A stretch of DNA of 64,000 bases, taken from Xiphias gladius. Its lineage: Eukaryota; Chordata; Actinopteri; Istiophoriformes; Xiphiidae. Shown here piece after piece: positions 46,482 to 58,729 of the stretch. The first letter of the stretch is position 1; the number at the start of each line of letters is the position of its first letter. Both the position numbers and the translations under genes were made by a program. The stretch lies in the NCBI RefSeq assembly GCF_016859285.1, contig NC_053402.1:1502510-1566509 (forward strand), given 5' to 3'. The notes under the pieces are model-generated. The model did no database searches. It worked only from the letters and a program-made list of their open reading frames with translations, and had not been told where the DNA came from.

Positions 46482-48714
46482 TGTACACGTTTTTGTGCCC
46501 ACACACAAACACAGGCACACTTCCGCTAAAAGACTGTCTATGAGTAAAGTTTAATATTACTAAATGAAGAGAATTTTTATTTTGTAATTATTTGCAATTT
46601 GTATAAACCGTTGAAATAACAAAAAGTTTTTGATTTTCAGAAGATTTTATATTGTGTTGAAGCGTCTGCTTGGTGCAGGGATTTAGGGATTCAAACGGAT
46701 AACTACTCTTGTTATGGACTTGTGTGACCACAAGATGGTGCCAGCAGCCAAGGATGGCCCAGGGAGCTGGGGCGGGGGGGCACACCAGGCGGGAGGAAGA
46801 AGAATCCTAAATGCCAGCATTATGGTTAATTCCCCCTCCGGTGACTGAATTAGTAACGTTAAAAGGTTCCAGTGACATTTGGTTTCTGGAAGGAAGGTTT
46901 TTGTTGGAGCGCTGGAGCAGGTGAAAAACAATAGCAGCAGATGAATGTTTTATGAGTCCTGCCCTGAGGGGGTCACGACAGTGGAGAGAAGAAAGAAAGG
47001 CATTAGGAGAAAAGGAGGGGAAATGCCAGGGGAGGACGGGAGAAGAGAAGACGAGAGAACCTATAGCCAGACTTTGAAGGGATTGGTTCACTGAAATTAC
47101 AAAAATAAATCAATCAATAAATGAGTAAAGTAAAACGACAAAACATATGTTCTTAGTGATCTCTAGTGGTATCCATCCATGCAAATGTTTCTGGTTTTAT
47201 TTCTGAGATATCTGCAATGGAGGTGAATGGAGGTTAGTTTGTGATGTTCAGCATATAAAACATTGAACAGCAGCAGCGTCCCTGTTAACAGTCAACAGAA
47301 TATGCTGTTAATTGTTTCAATAGGGACTAATTTCTTCAGTGAGAAAGAGTTCTGCTGAAAGCAGCCTATGTTGTGTCCGTCATCCACAGTAACAGCAACA
47401 CATGTTTTTCGAAAGACGAGCAAACTTCCAGATACAGATACTGTCTCTGAGATACTGTGGCCACAGGGCTCGTGGCTGTGCCTGCTTCTGTGTCTTGCTT
47501 TGGGGCACAGTGAAACAAAACTTAGCCGGATTCATTCGTTTAGAGTAATATGCTCGTTAGCTAGTATTAAGGGAAGTCATAATGTTATGATGAGATGGTG
47601 GTTGAGAGTAACATAAATCCTGGTCACTGAAGGTAACTGTGCTGCAAGTCTGTGTCATTGCAGCTAATGTTTGCTAACGCGCAGAGGCTAATGACGTAGG
47701 ACAGGCTGCTGGTGAGGCTGTGGTAATGTGACAGGTGCTCGAAGCTGTGATTGGGCATTGCTGTTGCAGTGATTATGGCTATGGTTGTAGCTATTGCTGT
47801 AACTGTTGATTCGCGAGGCTGTGACACAGGTTTTGAATGTGTAACACTGGCTAACCTATATGCCCCCTGTGAACTGGTATGGTTGAGTTGGTTGAGTGTT
47901 GTGATGAAGCTGTTCATAAACTCCTTGAACGTACTGCTAACACATCTGTCAGGTCTGATATAACCAGGTTCAGATCCTGGCAGGAGGGTCTGGCTTTACA
48001 ACCCTGTCTTGGCCAATTTTACAATCTTACTAGCTGTAAGGTTATAGCCGCAGCCATAGCCATTAGCTACAAAAATAACCACAGCAACAGCTACAGCCAG
48101 AGCAACTGCAAAAGTTACAGTCACAGCGACAGCTGATTTAGCACACACTCGAAATGGCTATAGCCACACCCAAGGCGAACACACTCGTGCTCTGGTTGCA
48201 GTCAGTGGCTATGGAGTTGGAGCTTGGCTTCCCTTCAACAAACAGTACTTTGACAATTATGCAATAAATTAACCAATGGTACCATTTTGCAACAAAAGAC
48301 AGTTATTACATCCAACTGAGGAACTACTGCCACCATCGAATTTAAAGACTTTACCAACATAACAAAAGATGTTTTTTCAAGGGTATATTGATGCTTTGTT
48401 TTCATGAGCAGTTCTTGTGATCTAGCCCGAAATACATTGGCTGCTGTTACATAAAATAAAGAACATATAAATGGTATATTTCTTTGTCAGATGGAAATGC
48501 ATTCTCATTTAATTTTATTTCATTTGATTTTGTTTTGGTCAGGTTGTTTTCTTCATCTAATAAACTAAACCAGGACTTTTTATGAATGATGCAAATCCAG
48601 GAAATGTCTGTGTAAAAGGGTAAAGAAAACAAAAAATGAACGTCAGTCACTGAGTCTTTAAGGAAGGTTTTACACACTCGTGATATTCATGATCACAAAA
48701 TATTTATTTGGATT
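46482..48714. other. Unassigned sequence 3' of the heat shock gene
   Basis: No gene supported. The part at 47085-47240 ('gatctctagtggtatccatc', 'tttctggttttatttctgag') resembles a dispersed fish repeat. GCTGTA-type hexamer words are concentrated at 47740-47820 and, in complement, at 48040-48135. Confidence 0.45.
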
Positions 48715-50255
48715 CAAGTCAGTTAAGTCAAATTTTATTTATGTAGCCCAGTATCACAAATCACAAATTTGCCTCAGGGCGCTTTACAGTCTTTACAGCA
48801 CATGACACCATCTGCACTTAGAGTCTTGAATCAGATAAGAAAAAAACTCCCCTAAAAAAAAAAAAAAAAAAAAAACTTAACAGGAAAAACAGATCAGACT
48901 AGAACAACAAAGTAGATTTACAGTGTGGATAATAAGGATAACAAAATTAGAGACTGGGAACGTCAAACAACTTCCAGGTGCCATCAAACAGACCTGAGCC
49001 ACACAACCTCTCCACCACGAAGACTTAGAAAGAGGACAGACTACACAGCATACAAACGGCAAAACCCAAGCACACCATTCACACGTCCAGAGGGAGGAAA
49101 CAAGCAGACAGAAGGAGAGCGAGAGAGAGAGGGAAAGGGAGATGCTGAAACTCCTGGAGGACTGAGATCCAGATCCAGATCCTCTGCAATCAGGCACCTG
49201 GAGAGGATGGCCACGATGGCCAGTGGTCCAGGACAGAGAGCCTGAGCCGAACGAGAGGACTGGGAGGAGAACCAGGGAGTGACAGAGAGAGAGAAAGAGA
49301 GAGGCACACAGCTTGGATGCTCATGTCCTCGAGGGACAAAACACAAACAGAGGGTTAGAGAGAAGCAGTTGTTCTCAGAGAGTTACTGTCATCTCGTCGG
49401 CAGGACAGCATGGTCTGCCATACGTACTAGGTTCAACAGATTCGTGTAGACTGACACTAACCCAGGGAGAATGGTAACGGGTTCTGGGCCTAAAGTAATC
49501 AAAGAATAAGCCGCTAACTGAAAGTTAAGGCATAAAGATGAGTTTTAAGTTTGGATTTCAAGGCTTGAGTGAAGTCAGTCACTCTGATGTCAGCGGGGAG
49601 ATTATTCCATAGGAAGGGGGCCCGACAGGAAAAGGCCCTGTAGCCTGATGACCTGTATTTAATTCGCTAGACTGAGAGGAGCCCTGTATTCCGAGAGCGA
49701 AGGGCTCTGGATGGAATATAAGGTTTAAGGAGATCAGACAGGTATGAAGGGGCCTGCCCATTTAGGATGTTTGTATGTTATTAGAAGCACCTTAAAGCCT
49801 GTTCTGAAATGGATAGGGAGCCAATGAAGGGAAGCTGAAGTGGAATGAAATGTATTCAGACTTTCTGAACCCATAGTAAGCAGAAGATCGATTCACCACT
49901 TCACTACGTACAGTTTCAGTGGAGTGACAGGCCCTGGAAGCTGACTGAAAGGTTCGAAAAGATTATGGGCGGTAAGCTGCTGAGACACAACTCTTTCTGC
50001 TAGTTCTGAAAAGAGTGAAACGTTTGAGACTGATCGATAATGATCAAGGCTTGATAGAATCAAGTCAAAGGTGTCACCACTGCAGTGAGAAGGTTCACAC
50101 ATAAAGTAGGTGAAACCAAAAGTGCTGAGAAGAGCCAGAGAGCCTTTACTCGGAGGATCACAGGCCTTATTCGGGTGAATATTGAAGTCACCTCTAACTA
50201 GAATCTCAGAGTGAGTAACAAGGTCTTAGATCAATTCTCCAATTTTTTTCTAAAA
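48715..50255 (-). mobile_element. Minus-strand LINE, internally deleted
   Basis: Read right to left, the endonuclease motif VRGDFNIHPNK lies at 50165-50195, followed by SLALLSTFGFT and GDTFDLILS. A junction then leads to the reverse-transcriptase start ELAERVVSQQLTAHNLFEPF near 49950-50010. A long 3' region follows, ending at 48715 in 'aataaaatttgacttaactg' (complement), the usual tail after 'gtgatactgggctacata'. An A homopolymer lies at 48854-48875. Most of the reverse transcriptase is missing. The family looks L2-like. Confidence 0.75.
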
Positions 50256-50337
50256 ATCGTGGCCAGGTGGTCTACAGAGTACCACAAGGTGAAACGGTCG
50301 GAGTCTGTTGTCCTGGACGGAGCGATTCATCACTGAG

Positions 50338-50360
50338 ATCTTTCTTTCTTTCTTTCTTTC
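50338..50360. repeat. (TTTC)n microsatellite
   Basis: About five to six TTTC units, directly beside the 5' end of the LINE copy. Confidence 0.85.
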
Positions 50361-51170
50361 TAATAATCTGTCTGAATGCCTCTCACTCTCTCCGTCTCCC
50401 CTCACAGTTTCTGTAATTGCCCTCCCAGAACGAGATGACTTCACAGACTCTACATGGGTTTGCTGTGTGTAGGTGTATGTGATTGTGACTGTGCATGTAT
50501 TTGCGTTATTTATGCACGAGTGTTTACATGTGCATAAGTTCTTGCATCCCTAAAGTCGCAAGGACAAAATGTGCTAACTGATGTAGAATGACGTCCTCCA
50601 GACTGAAGGCTCTCTGCTGCCAAATGAGTGTTAAATATGCAAGTGTGTGGGTGTGTGTGTGTACAGGTGTGGAGAAAAGCGTGCAAGACCTGCAGATGAC
50701 GATGAATCCTTTGGCATCGTCATGATGACCCCCCCCCCAAAACCATCGCCAACACACTTTTGTGGGAAATGACTGCACATTTTGCTGGGCGACAGTTACG
50801 AGGTTATAATGATGATGGATTCTCCCGTTCAGTGAGACGGTAAACTTTGTTGCTCCTGGAGACAGGCTTCCTCAGGGGGTGGTGCCGTTTATACTGGCAG
50901 CTAGTTCACTCCAAACATACAAAAGTCTCATTCTCAATAATCCAATTTGTGCTCGTGTGTCCTCCACTCTGAGCATTTCTGGTTGATTTCCCACCACATC
51001 AACCACAGGATGAAGGGCACCGTACACGAAGAAGTGCACATTCGGAATGATCCTTTCCCTCAGACTCGCTCAACTTGATTGGCTGCACTTGGATTGATTT
51101 TCAGCAAAATGAAGAGTTGGTTTTGTTCACACTTTTTTGTAACATAAATTTTACTCTTTTATTATGGTCA
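50361..51170. other. Unassigned sequence, no gene seen
   Basis: Short GT run near 50643-50662. Frames are short and featureless. Confidence 0.4.
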
Positions 51171-51360
51171 ATTCACTTTCATTTATATAGCACCAGGTCA
51201 TAACAGTGGTTATCTCAGGAAACTTTTCATATGGTGCAGGTCTAGACCGGACTCTTTATAGTTATATTTACAGAGACCCAACATTCCTCCATGAGCAAGC
51301 ACTTGGTGACAGCAGCAAGGAAAAACTCCCTTTTAACAGGTAGAAACCTTGAACAGAACC
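51171..51360 (-). repeat. LINE 3'-end fragment, same as 21880-22035
   Basis: Shares 'gcaggtctagaccggactct', 'cagagacccaacattc' and 'gagcaagcacttgg' with the 3' end of the LINE at 21870-23000. It lacks any coding part. Confidence 0.75.
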
Positions 51361-51382
51361 CGACTCATGGTAATTATGATTA

Positions 51383-51419
51383 TATTATTATTATTATTAT
51401 TGTTATTATTATTATTATT

Positions 51420-51451
<32 letters not shown>

Positions 51452-51482
51452 AATAATAATAATAATGAGGAGGAGGAGGAAG
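51383..51482. repeat. Compound trinucleotide array (TTA, TGA, TAA, GGA)
   Basis: Successive pure blocks of TTA, TGA/ATG, TAA and GGA triplets over about 100 bp, giving the III/MMM/RRR frames. Confidence 0.95.
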
Positions 51483-51885
51483 TCACCACTTTTGTGACTG
51501 GGGTCCAAACCTCCCTGTAGCAGTGTTTTGAATCCATATAAATAAAATGAGAGAAATATGGCAACTGGCACTTTACAGTGTATATAGGCATTTATAAGCA
51601 TGTTTAGCTTATATTTGAATTGAAATAGTATTTAAGTATTTTGAATATTTGAATTAATTCATATTCTAATAAGCTTTTCTAAATTACCTAAATTTAATGT
51701 TCAACTTGATGTTTTAAATGAAGAACTTGTTCAAAATCAGAAAATGACAAAAGCTCTTAAAAAAGAAAAAGTAAACTGCCTCAGTGTACTCAAAATGTGC
51801 GCTTACAGAAAACCGAATAAAGACGTCTTTTCATTTTTCACTCGAATAACAAACAAAACAAAAACTTGACATCAGTATATTTTAC

Positions 51886-53635
51886 ACGTATACATGTTGG
51901 AAAAACCAAACTTGCCTTTATTTATCACACATTAAATTTTTCCTGTGCAAAGTCAAAGTTTTCAAAGGTGAAGTATCTGAAAATCTAGTCTCAATACTGT
52001 GAATGAATCCCACGTGACACGACCTAAAACCACAAATGCCTGTATGTGAAATTTTCACATTAGAAATGTTGTTCCACATGTGCTGAAAATGTGGGCTTTT
52101 TTATGAATGGCTCCAAAGCTGTCGATGTTCCTGTCTGTACTCAGTAATGCTAATTTCAGCTGCAGCTGAGTATACTACTTTGGTGTTAACTTGTATTAGA
52201 AGGGAAATGATTGACTTAGAAAATACGCTGTAGTTTCTTTCCACCAGCAGCACTGGTATACACAGTGGTGAGCAATTCATCCTGCAGGCTTAATTTTGTG
52301 ATCTCTTCCTTCCCTCTCCAGGTATCACAACAAGACAAGCAGGTGATCACTCTAACTCTTACATCAGCGCTGCTCTACTACAAACTACAAACTGCCAAAA
52401 CCTGATCGATGACTCAAATAAACATCATATCGGTGCATCTAAACTGGAAGAAAGACATCACGGGATGTTCACTGTGAAACAACCTATTAAAGGCTAATTC
52501 TAATCCCTGATCAATCAATCAATCAATCAGACAACTAATACAATCTCAGTTATGTCAGATTTAATTTCTCATGAATGATAACTAAGTCTATGACACTCTA
52601 ACTGGGCCCCCGATGATAAAGGTGGATGGGCTTTTGTCAGCCATTGTGAGTCATTCTGGATCAAGATGTCGACCAAATGACATAAGAATTATGACAAAGG
52701 CACAATGTAGCATGTACTCAATTCTGACACATCAGTAGAAAAAAATGTATACAAACAAATCCTCTTCTACTCAAAGTTGCATTTTAAATGGTGTGCTTGA
52801 ACGTTTTTTGGGCTCCTTCATACAGCAAAACAAAAGGTTTTTCTATGTTGTACATGAAAACAATATTTTCTATGTGGGTTGGAGCCTACTCCACATGTCA
52901 ATGAAGGGGAAAGACACCACCTGGATAGTTGTCCTTTATTTACGTATTTAAACCGATGCTGGCAGCAATGCGTTGACGTGATTCATCATCAATTACAGTG
53001 ATGCTGTCTTGGAGTGTGGCCAGAAGGTTTGGGACATATTAACTTATGTCTGGGACTGGAGATGTGTAGCGGGGGCCAGTCTTTACCTTGTAGTAACGGC
53101 CTGTGGCCCAGCAGTGCTTCCAAATAATCAAACCATTTGCTGGTCTGCCTGTCAGAGCTGTTTCTGCTGTGGTGGTCCTTGATTTTATTTGTAGTAGTAG
53201 CCTTGTTCAGTTGTTTACACTGCTCTCTCCACTGTTTGGGCAACTTAAACATACACCCCAACCCCAAACAATACCAAATCCACTATTATACTTTGTCATG
53301 CGTTGCTATCTCAAATTCTCTCTGGACGTTGTCTGCAAAAATGCTTAACAAAGATTGAACCTTGGACCACTGATCATAATTCCTGCTGTGGAAAATGGAA
53401 TAACATTTCCATGTTCATGTATTGGGGCCAAAAAACACAAGCCTCAGAGTGAAACAACCAAAATGTCCATTATACTCCATCCAGTCCATTCCATTACCAA
53501 GCTGCTTCTCGGTTCCAGTGGCAGGAATAACGGTATTAAAGTCTATACTTTTGTATTTGTATCTAGATGCAGACAGACAATTTATTATGATTTATGATGA
53601 TGATGATTATTATTAATGATATATGTTATAAAATT
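51886..53635. repeat. Tandem duplication, unit 1 (1750 bp)
   Basis: The unit begins with ACGTATACATGTT and is followed at once by a nearly identical second unit. Differences I can see are few: a small indel with rearranged triplets near 52368-52390, a TCAATCAG variation near 52510-52530, one C/T near 52542 and one T/A near 53535. The unit contains a Myb/SANT-like fragment on the minus strand. Confidence 0.95.
53097..53231 (-). pseudogene. Myb/SANT (MADF)-like DNA-binding fragment, unit 1
   Basis: The minus strand reads WREQCKQLNKATTTNKIKDH, then SRNSSDRQTSKWFDYLEALLGHRP. Spacing of W....(R/K)...L, K.(H/N)..SG/S and C/W.(F/Y)(D/E).L...LG.RP fits the Myb/SANT-like adaptor domain found beside PIF/Harbinger transposases and in their domesticated relatives. 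Only about 45 residues are visible and no start or splice context was established. Confidence 0.5.
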
Positions 53636-55384
53636 ACGTATACATGTTGGAAAAACCAAACTTGCCTTTATTTATCACACATTAAATTTTTCCTGTGCAA
53701 AGTCAAAGTTTTCAAAGGTGAAGTATCTGAAAATCTAGTCTCAATACTGTGAATGAATCCCACGTGACACGACCTAAAACCACAAATGCCTGTATGTGAA
53801 ATTTTCACATTAGAAATGTTGTTCCACATGTGCTGAAAATGTGGGCTTTTTTATGAATGGCTCCAAAGCTGTCGATGTTCCTGTCTGTACTCAGTAATGC
53901 TAATTTCAGCTGCAGCTGAGTATACTACTTTGGTGTTAACTTGTATTAGAAGGGAAATGATTGACTTAGAAAATACGCTGTAGTTTCTTTCCACCAGCAG
54001 CACTGGTATACACAGTGGTGAGCAATTCATCCTGCAGGCTTAATTTTGTGATCTCTTCCTTCCCTCTCCAGGTATCACAACAAGACAAGCAGGTGATCAC
54101 TCTAACTCTTACATCAGCGTCTGCGCTGCTCTACTACAAACTGCCAAAACCTGATCGATGACTCAAATAAACATCATATCGGTGCATCTAAACTGGAAGA
54201 AAGACATCACGGGATGTTCACTGTGAAACAACCTATTAAAGGCTAATTCTAATCCCTGATCAATCAATCAGTCAATCAGACAACTAATATAATCTCAGTT
54301 ATGTCAGATTTAATTTCTCATGAATGATAACTAAGTCTATGACACTCTAACTGGGCCCCCGATGATAAAGGTGGATGGGCTTTTGTCAGCCATTGTGAGT
54401 CATTCTGGATCAAGATGTCGACCAAATGACATAAGAATTATGACAAAGGCACAATGTAGCATGTACTCAATTCTGACACATCAGTAGAAAAAAATGTATA
54501 CAAACAAATCCTCTTCTACTCAAAGTTGCATTTTAAATGGTGTGCTTGAACGTTTTTTGGGCTCCTTCATACAGCAAAACAAAAGGTTTTTCTATGTTGT
54601 ACATGAAAACAATATTTTCTATGTGGGTTGGAGCCTACTCCACATGTCAATGAAGGGGAAAGACACCACCTGGATAGTTGTCCTTTATTTACGTATTTAA
54701 ACCGATGCTGGCAGCAATGCGTTGACGTGATTCATCATCAATTACAGTGATGCTGTCTTGGAGTGTGGCCAGAAGGTTTGGGACATATTAACTTATGTCT
54801 GGGACTGGAGATGTGTAGCGGGGGCCAGTCTTTACCTTGTAGTAACGGCCTGTGGCCCAGCAGTGCTTCCAAATAATCAAACCATTTGCTGGTCTGCCTG
54901 TCAGAGCTGTTTCTGCTGTGGTGGTCCTTGATTTTATTTGTAGTAGTAGCCTTGTTCAGTTGTTTACACTGCTCTCTCCACTGTTTGGGCAACTTAAACA
55001 TACACCCCAACCCCAAACAATACCAAATCCACTATTATACTTTGTCATGCGTTGCTATCTCAAATTCTCTCTGGACGTTGTCTGCAAAAATGCTTAACAA
55101 AGATTGAACCTTGGACCACTGATCATAATTCCTGCTGTGGAAAATGGAATAACATTTCCATGTTCATGTATTGGGGCCAAAAAACACAAGCCTCAGAGTG
55201 AAACAACCAAAATGTCCATTATACTCCATCCAGTCCATTCCATTACCAAGCTGCTTCTCGGTTCCAGTGGCAGGAATAACGGTATAAAAGTCTATACTTT
55301 TGTATTTGTATCTAGATGCAGACAGACAATTTATTATGATTTATGATGATGATGATTATTATTAATGATATATGTTATAAAATT
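53636..55384. repeat. Tandem duplication, unit 2 (1749 bp)
   Basis: Second unit of the duplication. It is followed at 55385 by a third occurrence of the boundary word ACGTATACATGTT only. The identical 13-mer at both ends of the ancestral unit suggests unequal exchange or slippage between short repeats. Confidence 0.95.
54846..54980 (-). pseudogene. Myb/SANT (MADF)-like DNA-binding fragment, unit 2
   Basis: The same 45-residue fragment as at 53097-53231, carried in the second tandem unit without visible change. Its conservation reflects recent duplication, not selection. Confidence 0.5.
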
Positions 55385-56139
55385 ACGTATACATGTTTAT
55401 AATTAAAAATATTTCAGGGCTAAGGATTCGGTAGATTACTCACCTTTTAATCTCACTTGATACTGTCTCAGTGTGTAGCTGCACTTCTTTCAGTGTCTTT
55501 AAGGTGTTGTTGCTCTGTCTGCCCCCCTTTTTTTTTTTCTGCCTCTGTTATCAAAGAGGCCAACAGGCGTGTGAAGGATGTGGGAAAATCAATGGCTGAA
55601 ATGAGCTTTATTGATCAGAGGAAAGGCTATCAAAGTGAGAAGCCCTGGGGCTCCTCATCCACTTCTTTGCCCCTCTCTCATTTCTCTGTGGTTTCTGTCT
55701 TTTTTGAGAAATTATTTTCTACTTCTTTTTTTAACCTGTTTGCTTTTGTCCCCCCAACTAACCTGCAAGGACCCTTGGGACTCCCCTGTCCTAACCCTTC
55801 TTTTGCAAACACAAACCCACACACCTGGCTTTCCAGCATCGAGTCATAGGAGTTACAGTGGGACACAGGACATAAGACAGCATTAAAGCTGTTTGTGACA
55901 TGTCATAGATATAAGGAGCAGTCTTGTACAAACTGATACTTCTCTGACCATAGCAGGGATCTCAGTGCTGACCTCAAGAAAACAGCCAGGTCAATGATGA
56001 CTGTCGAGTGCAAAAATGTCAACTGCTCTATGTAAATGTGGAACTCAAAGTATCATCTGAACGCTTAACTTTAAGACAGTTAATGCTAATCCATTCCTTC
56101 TTTTTCTGCCACTTAACCAGGCTCCAGTCACAGGGTAAA
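55385..56139. other. Unassigned sequence with an exon-like frame
   Basis: A pyrimidine tract at 55525-55545 is followed by a frame VIKEANRRVKDVGKSMAEMS (about 55545-55605). It looks protein-like but I do not recognise it, and no donor is clear. The rest is featureless. Confidence 0.3.
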
Positions 56140-56650
56140 AAGCTAAACAAAGGTTTGCCGATGTCCTTTCCCCTAGTCATGTCCTCCACATCTTCCTTAG
56201 TGGATCCCAAAGCATTCCCAAGCCCGCTAGGACATATGATCTCTCCAGCATATTCCTGGGTCTTCCAAAGGGGCTCCTCCCAGTTGGACTTGTCCAGATA
56301 GAACGGGGGCATCCAGGAGGCATCCTGGTAAGATGCCTAAACTACCTCTACCTACCCGAAATACCCGAAATGGTTTTCAGTGCAAAGGAACAGCAGTCCT
56401 AGCCCGTGGTCCCTCTGAATGACTGAGCCGCTCACCCTGTCTCCAAGACTGAGCCCAGCCACCCTGCAAACAAAACTCATTTGGAACTTGGGTATCTGCA
56501 GTCTCATTATTTCCTTGGCGACCCAAAGATCATGTGGGATAGGTGAAGAGTGGAATGTAGACAGACTGGTAAATTGAGACTTGGATTCATTCAACTTCAG
56601 GTTCAACTCCTACGATGCCAGCATTGCTGCTGATGCCAGATCATCTTACC
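56140..56650 (-). mobile_element. RTE-type LINE, C-terminal end of the polyprotein
   Basis: The minus strand reads MSFVCRVAGLSLGDRVSGSV and, in shifted frames, the G(H/F)..R.P.GCLLDA, GGAPLEDPG and RAWE-GI pieces. This matches the RRVAGLSLRDRVRSS...GR.RTRW..Y...LAWERLG end of fish RTE-type LINEs. The reverse-transcriptase core is absent and several stops are present. Confidence 0.75.
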
Positions 56651-56879
56651 GTCACTGATGTGACGAGACACTTGAACATCTTCGGTCGGGGAAGGCATTG
56701 GCCTTGGTGTGCGAACACTGGCTGTGAAAACTAGTTTTAGGAGTGTGGTAAATAATGTTATGTTGCCTCACAGAAGGTCTTTTAGGTAAAAAAGGACAAG
56801 CCAATAGCAATGAAATAAAAGGACGTGTCCGGCTGTTGTAAATTTTTAGCAGAAGACGACAGGATCTTCTTTTTTACTT

Positions 56880-57045
56880 ATTTTTTTTAATTTGCCTTTG
56901 TTTCACAGTCGGTATAGAGACAGAGAGGAAACGTGGGGAGAAAGAGGGATATGACATGCAACAATGCAACAAAAGTCCCCCAGCTGGGAGACAAACCGTG
57001 GACATTGTGGTTATGTGGTATACACCTTAACCATCATTCACAGCA
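56880..57045. repeat. Dispersed teleost repeat
   Basis: Wording 'gagaggaaacgtggggagaa' ... 'ggatatgacatgcaacaatg' ... 'ggacattgtggttatgtggt' ... 'ccttaaccat' matches a common fish repeat. No gene. Confidence 0.5.
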
Positions 57046-58729
57046 ACCATCCTGTTGCTATGAATACTCACTAGAGCACCGAATCTGTATCACTCCACGG
57101 ATGAAATCTGTAATCCCAAACAAATACACTATTTACTCGTATTTGAGTAACATTTGCTGGAAGCTACAGTGGCCAGCTGTTTTAAAAGATTAATGGGCCC
57201 TTTTGAAAATGAAACTATATCTGTGACCTGTTCTTAAAGATTTATGTCTTGAGTAGGAACAAAAGGGTGTGGAGCTGAGTGCCGCAGACAGGGTAGGGAA
57301 GACAGAAATTATTGACAGATGGACATTATTAGCTTTGGTCCTTTCAACGAATTTGCTGACAATTAGAGAAATATAGACTGATACCAGTAATCACTGGATT
57401 TGGAATCAAATGTTATTTGAGTAAGATAGAAACCACCATTTCCTGTTTAATGTGCAATCAAAACTTAATTCAAAGATTTTTATTTGTTGAGTATGTCTAA
57501 TATTTCAGCCAGTGCATGTGTTTGTAATTGTTGAGATGCTTATATTAAAAGAGGCTATGAGGGACTAAGATAGCATCACATTGTTAATCAGCAAGAACAG
57601 ATAATGGAGTTAGCAGCAAAACAGAATATCATTTACCATATGGTACTGAAAAGAAAAACAAAGTGTAATAATATGGCTATGAAACTTGAGCTCATTAGGC
57701 TCAGCCATTATATGATCAGTGGTTATATTTAATAATGGGCTGAGGGCCTGTTTTTTGACACACCGTTGAGCTTTTAGACTTGACTGCCGCAGGAACAGAG
57801 ATGTGCAGAGAAAAAAATGAGCATAAGACAGATACACAATTTAGGCAAAAACATGCATGCAGAAATACACAATAAAAGGCCCAGTGAGACACACACGCGC
57901 GCGCACGCACACACACGTGCTCGCAGCAGGGTCCATTAGAGTGACGTGTTGTTCTTGGCACTGATACGGCTGGTTATCAGTGAAGTCTGGCTGTCATGTT
58001 GTCCTGACAGAGCAGAGATACAGATAGAAGAATCACAGACTTGAACAAATACTGAAAGGCTCCTGAACATCAAGACAGGAGATGGGCTTTAAAAGCATTT
58101 GTGTGTGAGTGTGTATGTGTGTGAGTGCATGTTTCCGTGCTTTTTTGTATCGGTGCATAAACATATGCTTACTAATAACGTTCCTTAGGATGTGCTTTAC
58201 GGAGAAAAATGTACATTATAAAAAGGGAGAAGGAATATTGTACATCATAAGACCCCAGAGTAAATGTGTGAATGTGTGCAGGTGTGTGTGGCGATGCTGA
58301 GTGACGTGCAGCGACAGCAACAGCACTGTGTGTTTTATCAGTGCCGGTTAAATGTTTCCTGCCAGTCTTCCTCCACGCTTTCAGCGACTCTAACCTTTAC
58401 GAGGCTGCTGTTGATATAATCAGACACAAACACACAGATGCGCACACAGACGCAGATGCACCAACATGCTCTTTTGCAGCTATGGGTTTTTTTTCTTATT
58501 AATACAATACATACATTCACATTCACAGCTGGGAGCATCCTGGTTTGACCACAGTATGGGGCAGCCAACTCAACGAGCCAACCTGCTGTTGTTCATGTAC
58601 GGTGTTTCATATTGAGGGAAACCGGATTTACTTGTCCTAGTTTGAGTTGAATAGCTTCAAGGAAAAACAAGTTATTATTTATTTATCTGTTTATTTTATT
58701 TCTTTGCCACAGTAGTGGTGAGACTTTGA
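57046..58729. other. Unassigned sequence, no gene seen
   Basis: Small CA/CG alternating tract at 57889-57917 and scattered GT words at 58101-58130. No protein-like frames. Confidence 0.45.

Noticed and set aside
56880..57045. tRNA or tRNA-derived SINE
   Set aside because: No clear A and B boxes with proper spacing and no cloverleaf; it matches a dispersed repeat instead.
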